Assembly: GCA_023665245.1 (NCBI GenBank)
Contig: JAMPEH010000093.1
Span: forward strand, 1 to 8,036
Direction: 5' to 3'
Length of the DNA: 8,036 nt
DNA from: Muribaculaceae bacterium
Lineage (GTDB): Bacteria; Pseudomonadota; Alphaproteobacteria; Rs-D84
The stretch's first letter is position 1. Every line of letters starts with the position of its first letter. The notes below the pieces were generated by a model that did no database searches, was not told the DNA's origin, and saw only the letters and a list, made by a program, of their open reading frames with translations. This document shows positions 5,612 to 8,036 of this stretch, in pieces. Made by a program: the position numbers and the translations under genes.

Positions 5612-5869
5612 TTTCGCCGCTTCCTTCCGCTTTTTGCCTTTCCATTTCTTTTTCTGCCGCATATATAAAATCGCTTAAATCTGTTATTCTTTGCTCGTAT
5701 GCTTCATACTCTTTTTTTGCTTTTTCGTATGCCCAGCGTAAATGATCGCGCTGCGCTGCTGTGTGGTCTTTTTCTCTAATTCTTCACGGGCTTTCTGCGC
5801 TTCAGCTTTCAGTCCCTTGTTTCCGTCGTATGAAAAACGCCTGTTTGCTTTTGTTCCTGCTACCCTCAT
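5604..5869 (-). pseudogene. Coiled-coil gene interrupted by a -1 shift at an A5 run
   Basis: The ATG at 5869 overlaps the cytosine methyltransferase stop as ATGA and opens a frame that reads sensibly to LEKK, then degenerates after codon 34 and stops at 5684. In the -1 frame, from about 5774, the sequence continues as a regular charged helix (TAAQRDHLRWAYEKAKKEY, then QRITDLSDFIYAAEKEME) to a TGA at 5604. That stop overlaps the next methyltransferase ATG, as expected for a real gene end. The switch falls at GAGAAAAAG (5776-5768). One missing A, or ribosomal slippage, would join the halves into an 88-aa coiled-coil protein. It could be a mutation, a sequencing error or programmed frameshifting. 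The function is unknown. Confidence 0.75.
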
Positions 5870-6837
5870 GCTGTTTCTCCCAAAATAATTTTTTTGAATA
5901 TGCTTTCAAAAATCGGTACTGCAATACTGTTTCCCGCCTGCCAGTATAGCGGCATTGTATAACGTCCGTTTTTCTCCTGTACTGCTGCCGCTGCGTCGAA
6001 GTCTGCGTCTGTATAGCCCTGCAATCTCCAGCACTCCCTTTCCGTCAAATACCGATACCGCCCGCCGCCGCAGTCTATAACCTGCGTGGGCGTTCTGTCC
6101 TGCCTTGTCGTGATTGTGTAGGCGTAATCTTTTATAATATTCGCCCGCCGCACTACTCCCTTTTTGCCTATCGCACCATATACACTTGGCTGGGTAACGT
6201 CATACACTTCCGGCGCGTCCGGTAAAAGAAATTCTTTTATGTTCCGCATGGGGGACTTTATCAGATCGCTAAAATCAAATTTTTCTTTTCCCAGTATTGA
6301 TATTGTGAAAACTCTCTGCCGCGCCTGCGGAAGTCCGAAGTCCCTTGCGTCTAAAACTGCGTAGCTGTTTGTATATCCCAGCCGCGTCATTTCCGCTATG
6401 TATTTATTAAAATTTGTTATCATGTGCCGCGATAATACGTTTTTTACGTTTTCCCATATCACCACGCGCGGTTTCCACTCTCCCATTTGTTCTATGATGT
6501 GAATGGTTTCCCACATAAGGCTTGAACGTGTCCCGCTTCCTTCGTCTGCGCCTTTGCCCCTGTTTATCCTGCCGCCTGCTGCCGTCGCTTTCCCTTGATG
6601 TCCTGCAATCGAAAAATCTTGGCACGGGCTGCCGTGTATCAAAATATCCGGCTTTAAATTCCAGCCGACAACGGACTGGGTTTTATTTGGTAATTCATCT
6701 TTGAAAATTGCGTTATATGATCTAACCGCCTTTTCGTCAATCTCTACATAGTCAATACTTTTTACGGGTATACCGATATTCCGCAGGGCGCAGCGCGGCG
6801 ATCCTATGCCGCCGAATAATTCAAGTATTTTTATCAT
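5866..6837 (-). CDS. C5-cytosine DNA methyltransferase
   Basis: A 323-aa enzyme making 5-methylcytosine, with the conserved motifs in the usual order: motif I ELFGGIGSP (6-14), motif IV GSPCQDFS (69-76, catalytic Cys72), motif VI ENV (129-131), motif VIII QARQRVF (171-177), motif IX YLTERECWRLQG (263-274) and motif X GNSIAVP (302-308). The length is normal for the family and no motif is missing, so it should be active. The target-recognition region lies between VIII and IX (about 180-262). With no partner endonuclease nearby it probably protects phage DNA from host restriction. Translation starts after an unusual G9 tract inside a hairpin. Its stop overlaps the start of the broken coiled-coil gene. 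Confidence 0.95.
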   Translation of the reverse strand: MIKILELFGGIGSPRCALRNIGIPVKSIDYVEIDEKAVRSYNAIFKDELPNKTQSVVGWNLKPDILIHGSPCQDFSIAGHQGKATAAGGRINRGKGADEGSGTRSSLMWETIHIIEQMGEWKPRVVIWENVKNVLSRHMITNFNKYIAEMTRLGYTNSYAVLDARDFGLPQARQRVFTISILGKEKFDFSDLIKSPMRNIKEFLLPDAPEVYDVTQPSVYGAIGKKGVVRRANIIKDYAYTITTRQDRTPTQVIDCGGGRYRYLTERECWRLQGYTDADFDAAAAVQEKNGRYTMPLYWQAGNSIAVPIFESIFKKIILGETA

Positions 6838-6860
6838 TTCGGGAATACCCCCCCCCGAAA
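6837..6860 (-). promoter_or_regulatory. Poly-G ribosome-binding region with start-codon hairpin
   Basis: Nine consecutive Gs (minus strand, 6856-6848) lie 10 bases before the methyltransferase ATG and are the only purine-rich site available to pair with 16S rRNA. TTTCGGG (6860-6854) can pair with CCCGAAA (6843-6837), placing the remaining Gs in the loop and tying up the first base of the start codon. Gain or loss of Gs would change spacing and pairing, so expression could be phase-variable. Confidence 0.5.
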
Positions 6861-6876
6861 AGTCCAGCGTCCTTTT

Positions 6877-7146
6877 TCATTTTTCTGTGTCCCCTTTTGT
6901 GTCGAATAGTGTCATTTGCCCTTCGCATTGCTTCAGTTTTGGTATACGCGGCTTGTATTTACATTCTTCGGGCTTTCCGCTCCGGCAAATATAAAAAGCA
7001 TCTATTTCGCAAAAATCAAATAACTTGCAGGCGTTACGAATTGAAGTCTTTTTTACTATGATGTTTAATTCCTCGCATACCGCTTCCGTGTCGCTCTGTG
7101 CAATGCAATGTATACAATACCTGCAATAATGTTTCATGCTCTCCAT
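6877..7146 (-). CDS. Cys-rich small protein with clamp-binding-like tail
   Basis: An 89-aa protein with nine cysteines, including CRYCIHC (8-14) and later Cys24, 40, 46, 54, 62 and 74, so it is likely to bind zinc or an iron-sulfur cluster. Cys-rich proteins of this kind are common in Clostridia phage early regions and are uncharacterised as far as I know. Near the C-terminus, GQMTLF (76-81) resembles the QxxLF peptide that binds the bacterial sliding clamp. The start is the first ATG, with AAAGGA about 10 bases upstream; a second ATG at 7137 has its GGAG too close. It is 39 bases upstream of the cytosine methyltransferase. Confidence 0.7.
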   Translation of the reverse strand: MESMKHYCRYCIHCIAQSDTEAVCEELNIIVKKTSIRNACKLFDFCEIDAFYICRSGKPEECKYKPRIPKLKQCEGQMTLFDTKGDTEK

Positions 7147-7240
7147 GTCGTCTGTGTCCTTTTTCTATGTAGGCGGCGATCTTGCTTTCATGCTGCGCCA
7201 CCCCGCTTTCCGGCGTGTGCATTGTGTTGTAGCTTTTCAC
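7034..7240 (-). CDS. Possible small GTG-start protein
   Basis: A 68-codon frame from GTG at 7240, reading VKSYNTMHTPESGVAQHESK and on. TAGG lies about 8 bases upstream. The GTG overlaps the stop of the preceding degenerate frame as GTGA, a typical coupling arrangement, which favours a real gene. Against it, the last third overlaps the Cys-rich gene by 113 bases and reads as its shadow (His- and Cys-rich, little pattern). The 5' part may be genuine with a damaged 3' end. Confidence 0.4.
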   Translation of the reverse strand: MKSYNTMHTPESGVAQHESKIAAYIEKGHRRHGEHETLLQVLYTLHCTERHGSGMRGIKHHSKKDFNS

Positions 7241-7443
7241 ATTAAAAACCTACCGAAAACCTGTTGACCGTCCACGCGCTCTTTAGCATGGCGCGTCCGC
7301 TGCCATTTTTCCACAATGCCCTGCTTTCCGGCTGTTGGCTTGCCTTCATCAGATATAAGGTTGCCGACCTTACATGACGGGACTGCTGCCCCGTTTCGGC
7401 TCTTTTCAGCTTTTAAAATAAAAATTCTTTATCTACAAGACAT
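7237..7443 (-). pseudogene. Small ORF with a stop at codon 5, or a structured leader RNA
   Basis: Between the HTH gene and the GTG-start ORF, one minus-strand frame is open for over 60 codons and reads like protein (KVGNLISDEGKPTAGKQG, then IVEKWQRTRHAKERVDGQQV), ending TGA at 7237. The only upstream in-frame ATG is at 7443, but TAA follows at codon 5 (7431-7429); otherwise a GTG at 7314 would give 25 residues. A ribosome-binding AGGGGA lies at 7463-7458. The same stretch contains three hairpins: 7377-7381/7390-7394, 7356-7361/7367-7372 and 7274-7279/7291-7296. I cannot tell whether this is a decayed gene, a gene with an unusual start, or a structured RNA. Confidence 0.4.
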
Positions 7444-7461
7444 ATATTCTCATGCTATCCC

Positions 7462-7668
7462 CTATCCGATCGTCCGCTGTGCTGTGTCTGCGCTATATTT
7501 CACGTTATCCGCAACTATGATTTTTCCCCGCTCTAATTCTTTGTAAATGGTTGCGATATGTACGCCGATTTTCTCCGCAATGGCTTTCTCCTTCGCCCCG
7601 CTGTTATACATTGCTTCGATCTGCTGCCTGTCCGCATACTTGATCCGTTTATACTTCCTTTTTTCCAC
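7462..7668 (-). CDS. Helix-turn-helix protein, IS30-type DNA-binding domain
   Basis: A 68-aa basic protein. Residues about 13-48 (RQQIEAMYNSG, AIAEKIGVHIATIYKELERG) form a helix-turn-helix like that at the N-terminus of IS30-family transposases, and YSADTAQ (59-65) matches the stretch that follows it in those proteins. No DDE catalytic domain is present and none is encoded downstream, so this is a stand-alone DNA-binding protein, as found in many Clostridia phages, probably a regulator. The start is GTG at 7668, with AAAGGGG about 9 bases upstream. A GC-rich hairpin lies just before that site. Confidence 0.85.
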   Translation of the reverse strand: MEKRKYKRIKYADRQQIEAMYNSGAKEKAIAEKIGVHIATIYKELERGKIIVADNVKYSADTAQRTIG

Positions 7669-7689
7669 TTTCCTGTGCCCCTTTCTTAT

Positions 7690-7709
7690 GGGGCGGCTAT
7701 TGCCGCCCC
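7690..7709. promoter_or_regulatory. 8-bp GC-only hairpin before the HTH gene
   Basis: GGGGCGGC (7690-7697) and GCCGCCCC (7702-7709) are perfect complements around a 4-base loop. The hairpin lies between the stop of the 81-aa gene and the ribosome binding site of the HTH gene. Neither strand has a T run after it, so it is not a classical intrinsic terminator. It may be an mRNA stability or processing element, or a protein-binding palindrome. Confidence 0.6.
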
Positions 7710-7711
7710 TG

Positions 7712-7957
7712 CTAGTCCATTATCTTTATTTCATACTTTCCGTTTCCGTTATCTCTTTCCATGATGATTGCTAGATCATCCCCGTGATAAATGTCCGGTA
7801 TTCTGCAATCTTTCAAAATTGTTACGCCCTGTATTCTATCCCAGCCAGCCGCTTTCTTGGTCTGATTCAATGCCTTTATTGCTGCGTTATAGCAATCTCT
7901 GTTTTCCTGTGAATAAATAAGTATTGCGTAATCTGTCTTTTTGATGAAATTATCCAT
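7712..7957 (-). CDS. Small hypothetical protein, 81 aa
   Basis: Unrecognised. It reads as a short alpha/beta protein: strand YAILIYSQ, helix NRDCYNAAIKALNQTKK, strand VTILKDCRI, strand LAIIMER and strand KYEIKIMD. The DCY-helix segment resembles that of the 86-aa protein at 4640-4900. The ribosome binding site is AGAGGG about 8 bases before the ATG. It is the first complete gene after a minus-strand terminator, with only 25 bases between, too little for a separate promoter. Confidence 0.75.
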   Translation of the reverse strand: MDNFIKKTDYAILIYSQENRDCYNAAIKALNQTKKAAGWDRIQGVTILKDCRIPDIYHGDDLAIIMERDNGNGKYEIKIMD

Positions 7958-7982
7958 ACCCTTTTCCCTCTCTACTTTCCGT

Positions 7983-8003
7983 AAAAAAGTGTCTTCGACA
8001 CTT
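7983..8003 (-). terminator. Rho-independent terminator upstream of the operon
   Basis: On the minus strand AAGTGTC (8003-7997), loop GAA, and GACACTT (7993-7987) form a 7-bp stem followed by TTTT (7986-7983), giving a T run of six. It stops transcription entering from the right edge, just before the 81-aa gene, so read-through or antitermination may be needed to express the genes that follow. Confidence 0.7.
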
Positions 8004-8036
8004 CAACCCCCTGCCCCCAATCTTGGGGGGTAGGGT
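8003..8036 (-). CDS. Possible 3' end of an upstream gene
   Basis: One minus-strand frame entering from the edge reads PYPPRLGAGG and stops at TGA 8005-8003, directly against the terminator hairpin, as the end of a transcription unit should. Only ten codons are visible and another frame is open as well, reading LPPKIGGRG and continuing to the 81-aa start, so this is a weak call. The same bases include an imperfect inverted repeat (8014-8019 with 8024-8029). Confidence 0.25.
   Translation of the reverse strand, partial: PYPPRLGAGG

Noticed and set aside
5612..5662. N-terminal 17-residue extension of the DPPY methyltransferase
   Set aside because: No ribosome binding site at 5662, Lys-rich composition, and it overlaps the second half of the coiled-coil gene; 5611 has GGAAG upstream.
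6407..6625. A 72-codon minus-strand frame inside the cytosine methyltransferase
   Set aside because: Shadow of a gene with complete motifs IV-VI in this stretch.
1..8036. tRNA, rRNA, CRISPR array or complete insertion sequence
   Set aside because: No cloverleaf, no repeat-spacer periodicity, and no transposase catalytic domain; the IS30-like HTH protein has no DDE region and no flanking terminal repeats that I can see.

Overview
The window looks like the early (DNA metabolism and replication) region of a temperate phage or prophage, or a closely related integrative element, from a low-to-mid GC Bacillota host. Clostridia, probably Lachnospiraceae, is the most likely source. The reasons are the strong AGGAGG-type ribosome binding sites, the dense one-strand packing with ATGA/GTGA overlaps, and the gene types: phage-style SSB, VRR-NUC nuclease, small HAD hydrolase, solitary DNA methyltransferases and many short unknown proteins. 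The host assignment is an inference; no rRNA or tRNA gene is present to fix it.

Every recognisable protein gene is on the minus strand, so transcription runs from high to low coordinates. In that order: the possible 3' end of an upstream gene and a minus-strand terminator (8036-7983); a small unknown protein (7957-7712); a GC-rich hairpin; a short IS30-type helix-turn-helix protein (7668-7462); a 220-base stretch holding a broken or leaderless small ORF with several hairpins (7443-7237); a small GTG-start ORF (7240); a Cys-rich protein with a sliding-clamp-like tail (7146-6877); a C5-cytosine methyltransferase preceded by a G9 tract (6837-5866); a coiled-coil gene broken by a one-base shift (5869-5604); a DPPY-type methyltransferase (5611-4919); an unknown (4900-4640); a double-OB SSB (4622-3924); a helical unknown (3927-3457); a HAD phosphatase with a C-terminal membrane helix (3460-2936); two zinc-ribbon proteins (2912-2520 and 2512-2033); a 203-base regulatory gap; an HUH-endonuclease Rep protein (1829-945); two small unknowns (1012-818 and 785-516); and a VRR-NUC nuclease (500-102). 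Bases 1-101 hold no gene I can support.

The most interesting part is the gap in front of rep (1830-2032). It carries the only convincing plus-strand transcription unit: a near-consensus promoter (TTGACA, 17 bases, TATACT) followed about 32 bases later by a very strong intrinsic terminator. The predicted product is an RNA of about 65 nt, antisense to the rep leader. This is the layout of countertranscribed RNAs that control Rep synthesis in rolling-circle plasmids. A perfect 11-bp inverted repeat overlaps the promoter, and its loop contains CCTGATAATA on the minus strand, which resembles the nick region of pC194/phiX174-type origins. A 20-codon leader peptide lies almost exactly opposite the antisense RNA. 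Together these suggest a plasmid-style, copy-controlled rolling-circle replicon placed inside a phage-type early operon.

Other points of interest: a poly-G tract and hairpin at the translation start of the cytosine methyltransferase, a frameshift at an A5 run in the coiled-coil gene, and a readable small ORF with a stop at its fifth codon.
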